Counted from the first letter of the stretch, positions 1-9,320 are shown. The stretch is 45,963 nt of DNA from an uncultured Granulicella sp. (GCA_937871785.1 CALMON010000223.1:29987-75949), one strand, 5' to 3'. Program-made: numbers and translations. The notes: generated from the letters alone by a model not told the origin.

Positions 1-233
1 GCGGACCGCAAGCCACCGCCAACCTGCACCGGAAGCCGCTTGCAAATCATTTCGATCAGCGCGCGATTGTCCCCCTGCCGCATGGCGGCGTCGAGATCGA
101 TGAGCTGGACCAGAGGATACTTCGAGAACCTCTCGATCCAATAATCAAAGTCGTCAAAGCTCAATTTAAGTGTTTCGCCCTGGACAAGCTGGACGATTTT
201 GCCACCCAGAAGATCGATGGAAGGTATCAACAT
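1..233 (-). CDS. hisA: HisA, 1-(5-phosphoribosyl)-5-[(5-phosphoribosylamino)methylideneamino]imidazole-4-carboxamide isomerase (partial, runs off left edge)
   Basis: Manual minus-strand translation from ATG at 233: MLIPSIDLLGGKIVQLVQGETLKLSFDDFDYWIERFSKYPLVQLIDLDAAMRQGDNRALIEMICKRLPVQVGGGLRS; HisA-type half-barrel N-terminus. Absent from the ORF track because it is truncated. Confidence 0.88.
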   Translation of the reverse strand, partial: MLIPSIDLLGGKIVQLVQGETLKLSFDDFDYWIERFSKYPLVQLIDLDAAMRQGDNRALIEMICKRLPVQVGGGLRS

Positions 234-290
234 GCCGCTATGCCTCGTTCCTGTGCCAGATGTGCTTCTTTGCGGCGAGCCATCCTGCAT

Positions 291-1061
291 TCAGCAAGGC
301 AGCCTCATCGGCACGCCGCTCCGTGCCACCTCAGCCTTCAGGGCGCGCGAGTCGGTCACCCCAAAATGAAAGATGCTGGCGGCCAGCGCCGCATCCGCCT
401 TGCCTGCCGTGAACACCTCGGCGAAGTCCGCCGCGGAACCGGCGCCGCCGCTGGCGATGACGGGAATCTGCACGGCCTCGCTTACGGCGCGCGTTAGTTC
501 ACAGTCGAAGCCGTGCCGCATGCCGTCCGTGTCCATCGAGGTCAGCAGGATTTCACCGGCACCGCGCTGCTCGGCTTCCCGAGCCCAGTCGACCACGCGT
601 ATACCGGTCGCTTTGCGGCCGCCACTGACGTAGACTTCCGCATCGGCGACACCGGCGGGCCCGCGCCGGGCGTCGATGGCCACAATCACCGCTTGAGCGC
701 CGAAGCTGCCGCCGATTTCGCCAATCAGCTTCGGCCGCGCGATCGCCGAGGAGTTGATCGACACCTTGTCCGCTCCGGCATCGAAGACCGCCGCCGCATC
801 GTCCGCCGAGCGGATGCCTCCGCCGACGGTGAAAGGAACGAAAAGTGCCTCAGCCGTACGTTTCACAGTGTCGAGCAGCATTCCGCGGCCCTCGTGCGTT
901 GCGGTAATGTCGAGCAGCACAATTTCATCGGCGCCACCTCGCGCGTGACGATGGGCCAACTCGGCGGGGTCACCAGCGTCGATGATGCCGACGAACTGAA
1001 TGCCCTTCACGACACGGCCTCCGCGCACGTCCAGGCAGGCGATCACGCGTTTGGTCAGCAA
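291..1061 (-). CDS. hisF: HisF, imidazole glycerol phosphate synthase cyclase subunit
   Basis: [35 protein letters not shown]...; likely TTG start at 1061 overlapping the upstream stop (TTGCTGA). Confidence 0.95.
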   Translation of the reverse strand: MLTKRVIACLDVRGGRVVKGIQFVGIIDAGDPAELAHRHARGGADEIVLLDITATHEGRGMLLDTVKRTAEALFVPFTVGGGIRSADDAAAVFDAGADKVSINSSAIARPKLIGEIGGSFGAQAVIVAIDARRGPAGVADAEVYVSGGRKATGIRVVDWAREAEQRGAGEILLTSMDTDGMRHGFDCELTRAVSEAVQIPVIASGGAGSAADFAEVFTAGKADAALAASIFHFGVTDSRALKAEVARSGVPMRLPC

Positions 1062-1582
1062 GCGATGACACCGGCATTTTTCGCGTAGGCGCGGAACTTG
1101 TCCCACAGCGGTTCCTGCATGGCCCGCTTCGGAATCGTGTGAAAGGTAGCTTCTTTGACGAACACGACAAACACTTTCTCGTTATCGACGTAGTTGCTGA
1201 AGGCCGACCAGGGATAGGTGACCTGCGGTCCGTCCGGTACCGAAAAATGGACATTGCTGTCGTCAAATTCGCAATGCATGACTTTATCTTTTGAAAAGAG
1301 GGCACGGCTTTCAAACGCCTGGCGCACTTGCTCCTGATAGCGCACGGGCATGCCAATGGCCAGAGCGGCGGCGAGTATCGCAAAAAAAATCTTCCAAAAA
1401 TCCAGCGTTGTGTCTATCTTGACGAGCTCATAGCACAGCTTGGCCGCGATGCCCGCGCACACGATCGGCACAATCCAAACGTAGATCGCGTACCCTCGGC
1501 CTGCATTCTTGTGAACGCGACGGTTCGCCACGACCGCCGCGACGAAGTCCGGGTACGTAAAGGTGTAGTCGCAGCGAATCAT
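1055..1582 (-). CDS. YcxB-like membrane protein
   Basis: 175 aa, two hydrophobic segments followed by a YcxB-like C-terminal pattern ([35 protein letters not shown]). Confidence 0.6.
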   Translation of the reverse strand: MIRCDYTFTYPDFVAAVVANRRVHKNAGRGYAIYVWIVPIVCAGIAAKLCYELVKIDTTLDFWKIFFAILAAALAIGMPVRYQEQVRQAFESRALFSKDKVMHCEFDDSNVHFSVPDGPQVTYPWSAFSNYVDNEKVFVVFVKEATFHTIPKRAMQEPLWDKFRAYAKNAGVIAC

Positions 1583-2074
1583 TCAGGCGCCCAGACCGCC
1601 GCCCATCACGGGGCAACCGGCTCCAGTTTTTATGGCCGGCTCTGCGCCCGCCGGGGCAAAGCCGAGATCGTCGCCGCCGCCAAAGGTGATGGTGTGGATG
1701 CGCTTCATACCGGAAAGCTGCTTATGGACCGCGATAAAGGCGGCCTGCAGCGCCCCAACGGCGTCGAAGCCGCGCACGGGAGCGACGTGCACCCGGCCCA
1801 TCGCGTCCAGCTTGTACACGCAAGCCCAGCCAAGATGGCCCAGGTCGACCGGCTTTGCAAAACTGACGGTCAGCTTGCCGTGTTGCCCCTCAGCTTCCAT
1901 TTCAAGCACGCGCTCGGCCATCACCTCAAACGGGATCTCGGTCAAGCCTGTCCAGTTCGTCAGCCCATTGATTTGCACCGTCGGAACGTCGCTCTGCACC
2001 GTCGGAATGTCGCTCTGCACCGTCGAAACGTCGCTTTGCACCGTCGCTGCTTCGCTCTCCATTGTCTGGACCAT
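1583..2074 (-). CDS. Hypothetical protein with N-terminal heptapeptide repeats (C-terminal domain possibly DUF6968-like)
   Basis: Open frame in the operon direction, N-terminus (TVQSDVP)n, then AERVLEMEAEGQHGKLTVSFAKPVDLG... Confidence 0.55.
   Translation of the reverse strand: MVQTMESEAATVQSDVSTVQSDIPTVQSDVPTVQINGLTNWTGLTEIPFEVMAERVLEMEAEGQHGKLTVSFAKPVDLGHLGWACVYKLDAMGRVHVAPVRGFDAVGALQAAFIAVHKQLSGMKRIHTITFGGGDDLGFAPAGAEPAIKTGAGCPVMGGGLGA
1975..2058. repeat. 4 x 21-bp tandem repeat (gcaccgtcggaacgtcgctct)
   Basis: Read directly: units at 1975, 1996, 2017 and 2038, with few mismatches except in the last unit. Confidence 0.9.
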
Positions 2075-2137
2075 GTCGTCTCCCTCAGGCCATCTTCGGC
2101 CAACACCTTCACGTCTCGCTACCGCTTTGTTGAGATG

Positions 2138-2749
2138 CTAAAAATCCAGGAAGTTCTTCAGCACTTGCCGGCCGGTTTCAGCACTTTTTTCCGGGTGGAA
2201 CTGCACGCCCATCACGTTTCCGCGTTCGACGGCCCCTGTAAAGGCTCCGCCATACAACGTCACCGCTGCGGTGTCCGGCGAAACGGGCGCGCGCCACGAG
2301 TGCGTGTAATACACAAAGCTGCCCGGAGCGACCCCGCGCAACAGCCGCGAATCGCCGCGAATCTGTTCGAGCGAGTTCCAGCCGACATGCGGCGACTTCA
2401 GATCCTGCCCGTCGTAGATCGGGGGAAAGTGCTCGCACTCGCCCGTAAAGTGCCCGAGGCCCGGCACTTCGGGCGCCTCGGTTGACCCGGCATACAGCCA
2501 TTGCAGGCCGACACAGATGCCGAGCAGCGGCGTGCCGGCAGCAACGGCTTCGCGCGTCGCCTGCGTCAGGCCGAGGTCCTCGAGCAACTGCGTCGCGCGA
2601 AAGTGGCCGACACCTGGAAGGACGACCTTGTCGGCCCGCAGCACCTCATCGGGCGACTGCGTGACGCCAACATCGACCGCGCCCTGAAAGCGCAGCGCTT
2701 TGACGACGCTGGTCAGATTGCCTGCTTTGTAGTCGATGACGGCGATCAT
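2138..2749 (-). CDS. hisH: HisH, imidazole glycerol phosphate synthase glutaminase subunit
   Basis: MIAVIDYKAGNLTSVVKAL, PGVGHF, LLGICVGLQ, HPEKS motifs. Confidence 0.95.
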   Translation of the reverse strand: MIAVIDYKAGNLTSVVKALRFQGAVDVGVTQSPDEVLRADKVVLPGVGHFRATQLLEDLGLTQATREAVAAGTPLLGICVGLQWLYAGSTEAPEVPGLGHFTGECEHFPPIYDGQDLKSPHVGWNSLEQIRGDSRLLRGVAPGSFVYYTHSWRAPVSPDTAAVTLYGGAFTGAVERGNVMGVQFHPEKSAETGRQVLKNFLDF

Positions 2750-3156
2750 GCGTGTTCTGGCTCCTTTGTCCAGTCTTCGACTCGTAAGTCTTTGATCCGA
2801 CGAAAGACTGCATCATCAGTCGTTACGGTATGGTGGTGAGCCAACGCATGTGCCGCGATCATCGTGTCGAGATTGCTGGGCGGCGCGCCATCCTTCTCCT
2901 GCGTTGCCGTCAGACCAGCATACGCACGGGCGCAACGCGAGTTCCACGCCTTGACGGTGCTTCCATCGAGAAACTTTTCAACCAGCTCGTTCAGTCCCGT
3001 ATGCTGCGGCCTACGGGCGGCTTCATACCGCAGTTCCGGCTTTGTGATGGTGGAGAGTCGTAGGCTGTCCATCGGCGTATTCCGCACACGACTTTTCAGA
3101 GCGGGACTGGATCGTCTCAGCAGATAACTCACGATATTGGTGCTAAGCAGAAACAT
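2746..3156 (-). CDS. vapC: PIN-domain VapC-family protein, probable catalytic mutant
   Basis: MFLLSTNIVSYLL (canonical L-D-T-N-I-x-S-Y), TITKPELRYEA, NLDTMIAAHAL, RVEDW; 4-nt ATGA overlap with hisH. Confidence 0.85.
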   Translation of the reverse strand: MFLLSTNIVSYLLRRSSPALKSRVRNTPMDSLRLSTITKPELRYEAARRPQHTGLNELVEKFLDGSTVKAWNSRCARAYAGLTATQEKDGAPPSNLDTMIAAHALAHHHTVTTDDAVFRRIKDLRVEDWTKEPEHA

Positions 3157-3419
3157 TTTCCTGAGGGTGGATCTCTTCGGGGCGGAGGCGAACAGTCACG
3201 CTCGGACAGGAAGTCCTGGTCGGCAGGGCCAAGCTCAACAAGCAGCCTAAAAAATGCTCCAGGGCCTTCGGCTTCTGCGAAAGGGCCACATCGCCCATTG
3301 CTTCATCGCAGCGGATGTACACTTCGCTTTGCCCGAAGCGAAACTCGCTTGGCAGTCGCACCGCCTTGCTGCACCCGTTCATAAAACCTCGCTGTGCGCT
3401 TCGTGTCGACCTCCTGCAC
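3143..3419 (-). pseudogene. vapB: VapB-type antitoxin disrupted by two opposite frameshifts
   Basis: Pieces in two frames: (V)QEVDTKRTARF / MNGCSKAVRLPSEFRFGQSEVYIRCDEAMGDVALSQKPKALEH / FFRLLVELGPADQDFLSERDCSPPPRRDP; breaks fall at T-runs 3383-3386 and 3249-3254. Confidence 0.7.
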
Positions 3420-3443
3420 AGGTGATCTGTTCTGCAGTGTATC

Positions 3444-3713
3444 TCAGGTGTTTCCCCGCTTCTTTCCGCTCTTCGCCCAATATTGAAACTCGTCCGCGAA
3501 CAACTCGCCATGGAGGTCGCCCGCGTGCTGCACCATGCGGCCCTGCGCGTCGGCGATAGCTTTGTTGTAGATGACGCCGCCAACTTCCTGCACAAAGAAA
3601 TCCAGCAACTGACCGGCGGGCAGCGTGCCGAGCGGCTCCGGCATGTTCCGGTCGAAGTAGCGTTGCAGGGAGGCGATCGCCCCGTCACGCGCTTGTTTGG
3701 AGATTTCCACCAT
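3444..3713 (-). CDS. DUF2164 family protein
   Basis: MVEISKQARDGAIASLQRYFDRNMPEPLGTLPAGQLLDFFVQEVGGVIYNKAIADAQGRM...GELFADEFQYW; ATG at 3713 inside a longer ORF. Confidence 0.85.
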   Translation of the reverse strand: MVEISKQARDGAIASLQRYFDRNMPEPLGTLPAGQLLDFFVQEVGGVIYNKAIADAQGRMVQHAGDLHGELFADEFQYWAKSGKKRGNT

Positions 3714-4003
3714 CAATGAGACCCACTCCAGAGCACTTCCATGAACAACCAGTACCACAAGAGCAGCGAAGCTGCCGGTACCGTGACGATCCGCCAGACA
3801 CCTCGCCCTGCGAAGCACAGCCCGAGCGCCGCCGCGTCGGTTGCCAAACCCCAGTTCAGCAGGATGTGCGCCTCCCGGCGTTCTACCAGGTAGTCGCCCA
3901 TCACCGCGGGCTCCTGGTAGCCCTGCCACAGGGTGGCCAGGGAAGCGAGCAGCAGGAGAACGCCGCACCCGAATACCCACGTTCGCAGCTCGTTTCGCTT
4001 CAC
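3713..4003 (-). CDS. Small membrane protein, hypothetical
   Basis: 96 aa with several hydrophobic stretches; stop overlaps the DUF2164 start. Confidence 0.6.
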   Translation of the reverse strand: MKRNELRTWVFGCGVLLLLASLATLWQGYQEPAVMGDYLVERREAHILLNWGLATDAAALGLCFAGRGVWRIVTVPAASLLLWYWLFMEVLWSGSH

Positions 4004-4139
4004 CCTACAATCCTTTACGACGCCTTCTTACAGCTGCGCGGAATGCGTTCACGGCTTGCCTTGTCGTTCTCTCCGTACACACTTCTATTGTCCAGGGCAA
4101 GATTCGCCAGCTTTTTATCACGCGGAGTTTTCAACTTGC

Positions 4140-4769
4140 TCACAAGAGCCCTTTCGTGCTCGGCAGCAACTCCCGCATCCGCTCGTCGCGGCTGCAAGCC
4201 CCGCGCATGGCGCGCGCGAAGGCTTTGAAGATAGCCTCGATCTTGTGGTGGTTGTTGCGGCCGTACATCGTTTTTACGTGGACATTCGCCTTGGCGCCGC
4301 GGGCGAAGCCGTCGAAGAAGTCCGGCACCAGTTCCGTCACCAGGTCGCCCACGACATGCGTGTTGAGCTGGTCGTCGACCACGCAGGCCACGCGGCCCGA
4401 AAGATCGACCGCCGCGACGGCCAGCGTTTCATCCATCGTCATTACGAAGTAGCCCGCGCGCAGGATGCCGCGCTTATCGCCGAGAGCCTCCGCGAACGCC
4501 TCGCCCAGCGCAATGCCGACGTCTTCGACCGTGTGGTGCTGGTCGACGTCGAGGTCGCCGACGCACTTCAGGCGCAGGTCGAACCCGCCATGCTTGGTGA
4601 AGCTTTCGAGCATGTGATCGAAGAAGCGGATGCCGGTCGACACGTCATAGGTTCCCTGGCCGTCGACATTCAGGCGCAGGGAAATCTTCGTTTCGAGGGT
4701 GTTCCGCTCAACGATGCCGATGCGTGCCGCGTCTCCCGCCGCGCTGGCGGCTTCCATATCGACGGTCAT
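4140..4769 (-). CDS. hisB: HisB, imidazoleglycerol-phosphate dehydratase
   Basis: [40 protein letters not shown]. Confidence 0.95.
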   Translation of the reverse strand: MTVDMEAASAAGDAARIGIVERNTLETKISLRLNVDGQGTYDVSTGIRFFDHMLESFTKHGGFDLRLKCVGDLDVDQHHTVEDVGIALGEAFAEALGDKRGILRAGYFVMTMDETLAVAAVDLSGRVACVVDDQLNTHVVGDLVTELVPDFFDGFARGAKANVHVKTMYGRNNHHKIEAIFKAFARAMRGACSRDERMRELLPSTKGLL

Positions 4770-5002
4770 CGCGCCGCTCTCCCGTAGCGCGCGGTTTGGC
4801 GGCGCATCTGCATCAGCTTGACGAGGTTCATCATCACGTACGCCAGCAAAGCAGCCATGACGAGCGACCAGACAATCACGACTGCCGGCAAGGCGCGGCT
4901 TCCGTGAAAATGGTCTATCGCCAGAATGGCCGGCAACTGAAAACAGGCCACTGACGAAGCCAGAATTACAGTCTTTCGTTTCTGGGTCATCACACTACTC
5001 AT
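4766..5002 (-). CDS. Small membrane protein, hypothetical
   Basis: [64 protein letters not shown]...; 4-nt overlap with hisB. Confidence 0.55.
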   Translation of the reverse strand: MSSVMTQKRKTVILASSVACFQLPAILAIDHFHGSRALPAVVIVWSLVMAALLAYVMMNLVKLMQMRRQTARYGRAAR

Positions 5003-6149
5003 ATTCGCGCTCCCCATCGCCGCGGCCCTGTGCCGGAACCGACTCCGCCGGGGTCCAGCCCACTTCAGTAAGCGACCCGCGCAAGGCCGCAAGACCGCGC
5101 GACACATGTTCTTCAGGCCCAATGGTAATACGCACGTAGCCGTCGCAGCCGGGGTCGGACGAGCGGTCGCGCAGCAGCACGCCGCGCTCGCGCATTGCGG
5201 CCACCAGGGCTGCGTGCTTTCGGCCGATGTCCATCAGCACGAAGTTTGCCGTGCTCGGCCAGTAGCGCACGCCCAGTTCGGCAAGCGCCGCGTACACGCG
5301 CTCGCGCCCGGTGTGGACCTGTGCCACATACCAGTCGAGGTAGGCCTGGTCGGCAAGAGCTTCGGGCAGCACAGCCAGCGCGATGCCGTTGACGTTGTAC
5401 GGCGAGCTCACCTTGCGCACATATTGCATCAGGCCGGAGTTGCCTGCGAGCATGCCGCAGCGCAGATTCGCGAGGCCGTACGCTTTTGAGAACGTGCGGC
5501 CGACAATCAGGTTCGGGATCGCCGGAACGTCGTCCATCGAGCTTTCACCGTGGAAATGGAAGTAGGCCTCGTCCGCGAAGACCACGGCGTGCGGCGCGGC
5601 GGCGCAAAGGGCTCGAATGTCTTCGCGGCTGACGCTCTGGCCGGTGGGGTTGTTCGGCGTGGCCACCATAATGAGCTTGGTGCGCGGCGTAACGGCAGCC
5701 AGAAAGCGCTCGCGCGGGAACAGGAAGCTGTCGTCGGCCTGCACGCGGATCAGGTTGCGCGTCATCATGCTGCAGCTAACGTCATACATAAAGAAGCTGG
5801 GCGTGCAGAGCAGCACTTCGTCGTCGGCGTCAAGAAACGCGCAGGCAAGCAGGTGGATGGCCTCGTCGACGCCGTTGGTCAGCAGCACTTCGTCGGGCTT
5901 CAGGCCGTAGTGCGCGGCCACCTGGATTTCCATCGGCTCGCGCTCCGGGTAAACGGTCAGGCCTTCGGCGGTGAGTTGCTGCAGCTTCGCAAAGACACGC
6001 GGGCTGGGCGCGAGGGTGTTTTCGTTGAAGTCCAGCCGCAGCATGGCGCGGCTGGCCAGTGGCGGGTGGTATTCCGGCATCGCCAGTACGGCCGCTCGCG
6101 GCTTGGGTTGTACGCCGACCACGTCTTCCATCGCTACAGGACTCATCAC
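4995..6149 (-). CDS. hisC: HisC, histidinol-phosphate aminotransferase
   Basis: LDFNENTLAPSP, TPNNPTG, DEAYFHF, GRTFSKAYGLANLRCG (PLP lysine) motifs. Confidence 0.93.
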   Translation of the reverse strand: MMSPVAMEDVVGVQPKPRAAVLAMPEYHPPLASRAMLRLDFNENTLAPSPRVFAKLQQLTAEGLTVYPEREPMEIQVAAHYGLKPDEVLLTNGVDEAIHLLACAFLDADDEVLLCTPSFFMYDVSCSMMTRNLIRVQADDSFLFPRERFLAAVTPRTKLIMVATPNNPTGQSVSREDIRALCAAAPHAVVFADEAYFHFHGESSMDDVPAIPNLIVGRTFSKAYGLANLRCGMLAGNSGLMQYVRKVSSPYNVNGIALAVLPEALADQAYLDWYVAQVHTGRERVYAALAELGVRYWPSTANFVLMDIGRKHAALVAAMRERGVLLRDRSSDPGCDGYVRITIGPEEHVSRGLAALRGSLTEVGWTPAESVPAQGRGDGEREYE

Positions 6150-6159
6150 TTACCCTCAC

Positions 6160-6187
6160 AACTCACAACTCGAAACTCAGAACTGAC
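6160..6187. repeat. Heptamer tandem repeat, site A: AACTCAC AACTCGA AACTCAG AACTGAC
   Basis: Read directly; immediately upstream of hisC. Confidence 0.8.
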
Positions 6188-6222
6188 TTGACCCCGGTTG
6201 CTCCGGATTACCGAGCCCCGGA

Positions 6223-7497
6223 CTATCTCATCCGTACGCGGACACTTTCAGCATGACCGACGAGACCTTCCGCTTCAGCCAGCGCTATCGTATGCGGCCC
6301 CACTTCGCGCAACGCCTCGCGCGTGTACTGCTGCACGGTAATCACCTTTACGAAGTCCATAACGCTCAGGCCGCCGCGCACCCGGCCGTTGCGTCCGGTC
6401 GGCAGCACATGGTTGGGCCCGGAAATGTAGTCGCCCATGGACTGCGGCGTGTGGTGCCCGATAAAGACCGACCCGGCGTTTTGCACCCAGCGCACGTCTG
6501 CGCCGGAGTCGACGGTGAGGTGCTCCGGGGCCAGCCGATTGGTGAGCTCCTGCGCGTCCGCAACGGTTTCCGTGACAAAGCAGAAACCCTGCGCGGCCAG
6601 CGACTGCTCGGCCAGCGCATTGCCTTTCGCCTGCCGCGCGACCTCGCTGGCCACCTGCTCGGCGAGCTCTCGGCGGCTCGTAATCAGCACGGCGAGAGCT
6701 TCGGGGTCATGCTCGGCCTGTGCGACCAGGTCGGCAGCGATGCCGACGGGGTCGCCGTGCTCGCTGGTCACGACAATCTCGGTCGGGCCGGCGGGCATGT
6801 CGATACCGCACTCGTGAGACACGGCGATCTTGGCGGCGGTGACATACAGGTTGCCGGGTCCGACAATCTTGTCGACCGCCGCCACCGTTTCCGTGCCGAA
6901 CGCCATAGCCGCGACGGCCTGTGCGCCGCCGATGCGGTACATTTCAAAGCTGCCTGCGGACTCCTGCGAAACCAGCCAGGCCGCCGCCATGGTTTCGCGT
7001 GCCGGCTTCGGCGAGCACACCACAATGCGCGGAACGCCGGCCACCTGCGCCGGGGTCACGGTCATCAACAGGGTCGAGGGCAGAGGATAGCGACCCCCCG
7101 GAACGTAGCAGCCAACCGAGCCGAGCGGCCGCACAATCTGCCCGACCTCCATGCCGGCCACCGGGCGGAAGCTGAACGCGCGCGGCAACTGCTTTTCCGC
7201 AAAGGCATGGATATTGGCCTGCGCCAGACGCATGGCCGCGCGCAGCTCGTCGCCGGTCGCGTCCCAGGCGGCCTGCATTTCCTCGGCTGTCACCCGGAGC
7301 GGCTGCTCGACCCCGAGCCCGTCGAAGCGCACGGCGTACTCGCGCACGCCCTCGTCGCCGCCCTGCCGAACCTCTGCGAGGATGGTGCGGACCGTCGCGT
7401 CGACGCGAGCCGTGTTGACCGAGCCGCGCAGCTCAAGCGAGCGAATGGCCGCTTCGGCGCTTTTGGCCTGCTCGCTATAAGTGTGGAGAATCTTCAT
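6223..7497 (-). CDS. hisD: HisD, histidinol dehydrogenase
   Basis: PGGRYPLPSTLLMTVTPAQVAGV, KIVGPGNLYVTAAK, DMPAGPTEIVV, QAEHDPEA motifs. Confidence 0.96.
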   Translation of the reverse strand: MKILHTYSEQAKSAEAAIRSLELRGSVNTARVDATVRTILAEVRQGGDEGVREYAVRFDGLGVEQPLRVTAEEMQAAWDATGDELRAAMRLAQANIHAFAEKQLPRAFSFRPVAGMEVGQIVRPLGSVGCYVPGGRYPLPSTLLMTVTPAQVAGVPRIVVCSPKPARETMAAAWLVSQESAGSFEMYRIGGAQAVAAMAFGTETVAAVDKIVGPGNLYVTAAKIAVSHECGIDMPAGPTEIVVTSEHGDPVGIAADLVAQAEHDPEALAVLITSRRELAEQVASEVARQAKGNALAEQSLAAQGFCFVTETVADAQELTNRLAPEHLTVDSGADVRWVQNAGSVFIGHHTPQSMGDYISGPNHVLPTGRNGRVRGGLSVMDFVKVITVQQYTREALREVGPHTIALAEAEGLVGHAESVRVRMR

Positions 7498-7500
7498 CCG

Positions 7501-7902
7501 CTACATGCCCTTCTTCTGCATAAACCGCCGCTCGGCACGCGAACCCGTCAACTGCATCCGCTTCATCGCTTCGGGGCCGGCAGGGTAGACGCGGCGTTTG
7601 TCCCGCGGGTCTACTACCACGCCAAGCTTCATGCCCGGGGTAAACCGTTGGCCGGGCTGCACGCGACTGCGTAGCGTAATTTCGCGCTTGGCCTCGCCCG
7701 GCTCCTGCAGCCACATCTTGATGGCCATAATGCCGGAGTCGCGGCCCAGGGCCTTCACCGGCTCGGCCGAAAGCACGGTGGCGTACACGGCCACGCCATC
7801 TTTTTCGGCCTTTTGCGCCCGCTGCTTTTGCAAAAAGTAGAGGACCGCCGCAGCAGCGGCCAGCAGCAGCACAATTCCAAGTATCCAAAGCGTAATCTTC
7901 AT
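7501..7902 (-). CDS. Membrane-anchored hypothetical protein
   Basis: N-terminal TM helix then GVAVYATVLSAEPV...PGMKLGVVVDPRDKRRVYPAG. Confidence 0.6.
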   Translation of the reverse strand: MKITLWILGIVLLLAAAAAVLYFLQKQRAQKAEKDGVAVYATVLSAEPVKALGRDSGIMAIKMWLQEPGEAKREITLRSRVQPGQRFTPGMKLGVVVDPRDKRRVYPAGPEAMKRMQLTGSRAERRFMQKKGM

Positions 7903-7944
7903 AGCGTTTCGGCTCGCTGTCCTTTGTTTCTGGATCGGGTGTTT

Positions 7945-8820
7945 CTACAGCACAACCTTGCTCAAGGGATACTCGACGATGCCGGTTCCGCCGGCAGCCT
8001 TCAGCTTGGGGATCACATCGCGCACCAGCGAATGGTCGAGGATGGTGTTCAGGGCCACCCAGTCCGGGTTTTGCAGGTGCGAGATCGTCGGGCTGTTCAG
8101 CGCGGGCAGCACGGCGACAATCTTGTCCAGATCGGCTTTGCGCGCGTTCAGCATCAACCCCACCTGCACCTGCGCGGCCATGGCGCCGTTCAGCATCAGG
8201 CTTAGCGTTTCAATTTTCGAGCGCTTCCAATTGTCGGCCCAGGCAGTCTTGTTTGCGATCAACTGAGTTTCGCTTTCCATCAGCGTTTCAATGATGCGCA
8301 GCCGGTTGGCGCGCAGGCTGCTTCCGGTTTCGGTCACCTCGACGATCGCATCGGCCAGCGTCGGCGGCTTCACTTCGGTCGCGCCCCAGCTAAACTCCAC
8401 CTTCACGGGGATGTTCTTGCTGGCAAAATAACGCTTCGAAAACTCGACCAACTCGGTCGCGATCGTCTTGCCGGCCAGGTCTTCCGGCTTTTGAAAAGGC
8501 GAGTCTTCCGGAACCGCCAGCACCCACTTCACGCGCGTGCGGCTGGCCTTGGAGTAGGTAAGCGACGTCACCCGCTCCACATCGCTCTGGTTTTCGAGCA
8601 CCCAGTCGTTGCCGGTCAGCCCGGCGTCGAGCGCGCCGTGCTCCACGTAGCGCGCCATTTCCTGCGCGCGCACCAGCATGCACTCGATTTCCGGGTCGTC
8701 GATGGTGGGGAAGTAGCTGCGCCCACTCGCGCCTATGCGCCAACCGGCGCGTTCAAACAGGGCGATCGTGGCGTCCTGCAGACTGCCCTTCGGGATTCCC
8801 AGCTTCAGTACCTGACTCAT
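7945..8820 (-). CDS. hisG: HisG, ATP phosphoribosyltransferase (long form)
   Basis: [21 protein letters not shown]..., [26 protein letters not shown]. Confidence 0.94.
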   Translation of the reverse strand: MSQVLKLGIPKGSLQDATIALFERAGWRIGASGRSYFPTIDDPEIECMLVRAQEMARYVEHGALDAGLTGNDWVLENQSDVERVTSLTYSKASRTRVKWVLAVPEDSPFQKPEDLAGKTIATELVEFSKRYFASKNIPVKVEFSWGATEVKPPTLADAIVEVTETGSSLRANRLRIIETLMESETQLIANKTAWADNWKRSKIETLSLMLNGAMAAQVQVGLMLNARKADLDKIVAVLPALNSPTISHLQNPDWVALNTILDHSLVRDVIPKLKAAGGTGIVEYPLSKVVL

Positions 8821-8867
8821 GTTCTCGGTCGCGCCCCTTTGCGCTCGTTCGTGCGTTTGCTGCCTTT

Positions 8868-9230
8868 TTATACCGCGATGCCTTTGTAGAAGCAGCTCAC
8901 CTTACCTTCGTGGCAGGTCAACCCGTCGCCTTCGACCACGACTTTGAACAACAGCGCGTCGCTGTCGCAGTCGGTCGCCATTTCGACGATGCGCAAGCGA
9001 TTGCCGCTGCTTTCGCCCTTCATCCATAGCTTCTTGCGGGTTCTGGACCAGAAGGTTACAAAGCCGCTTTCCTGGGTCTTCGCCCAGCTTTCCTCGTTTA
9101 GGAAGCCAAGCATCAGGACTTCGCCGCTCCCGGCATCCTGCACAATGCCGGCCACCATGCCGCCGTCCTTGGCGAAGTCGAGCTTTATGGCTTCCGTGTT
9201 GCTTGCCGTAGCTGTACCCGCGTTCGTCAT
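8868..9230 (-). CDS. hisI: HisI, phosphoribosyl-AMP cyclohydrolase
   Basis: [63 protein letters not shown] upstream. Confidence 0.95.
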   Translation of the reverse strand: MTNAGTATASNTEAIKLDFAKDGGMVAGIVQDAGSGEVLMLGFLNEESWAKTQESGFVTFWSRTRKKLWMKGESSGNRLRIVEMATDCDSDALLFKVVVEGDGLTCHEGKVSCFYKGIAV

Positions 9231-9280
9231 GATCTTCCTCCGCGCTGCCCGTTTCCGCTTTGCCCCGTCCGTCGCGCAGC

Positions 9281-9320
9281 AAAACGCCCGCTCGCGGCTC
9301 TGGGCGCGTCAGCGGGCTTG
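9281..9320 (-). terminator. Attenuator terminator of the his leader
   Basis: Minus strand: GCCCGCT GA CGCG CCCAGAGC CGCG AGCGGGC then GTTTTG. Confidence 0.75.

Noticed and set aside
4931-4955. AACTGAAAACAGGCCACTGAC resembling the heptamer repeat.
   Set aside because: Lacks consistent 7-nt phasing and lies inside a plausible coding region; treated as chance similarity.
6253-7674. 473-aa plus-strand ORF opposite hisD (and similar long antisense ORFs, e.g. 1328-2485, 30152-31687 minus, 41307-42266 minus, 33687-35582).
   Set aside because: High-GC mirror ORFs with His/Arg/Ala-rich low-complexity translations and no recognisable domains, opposite clearly real genes.
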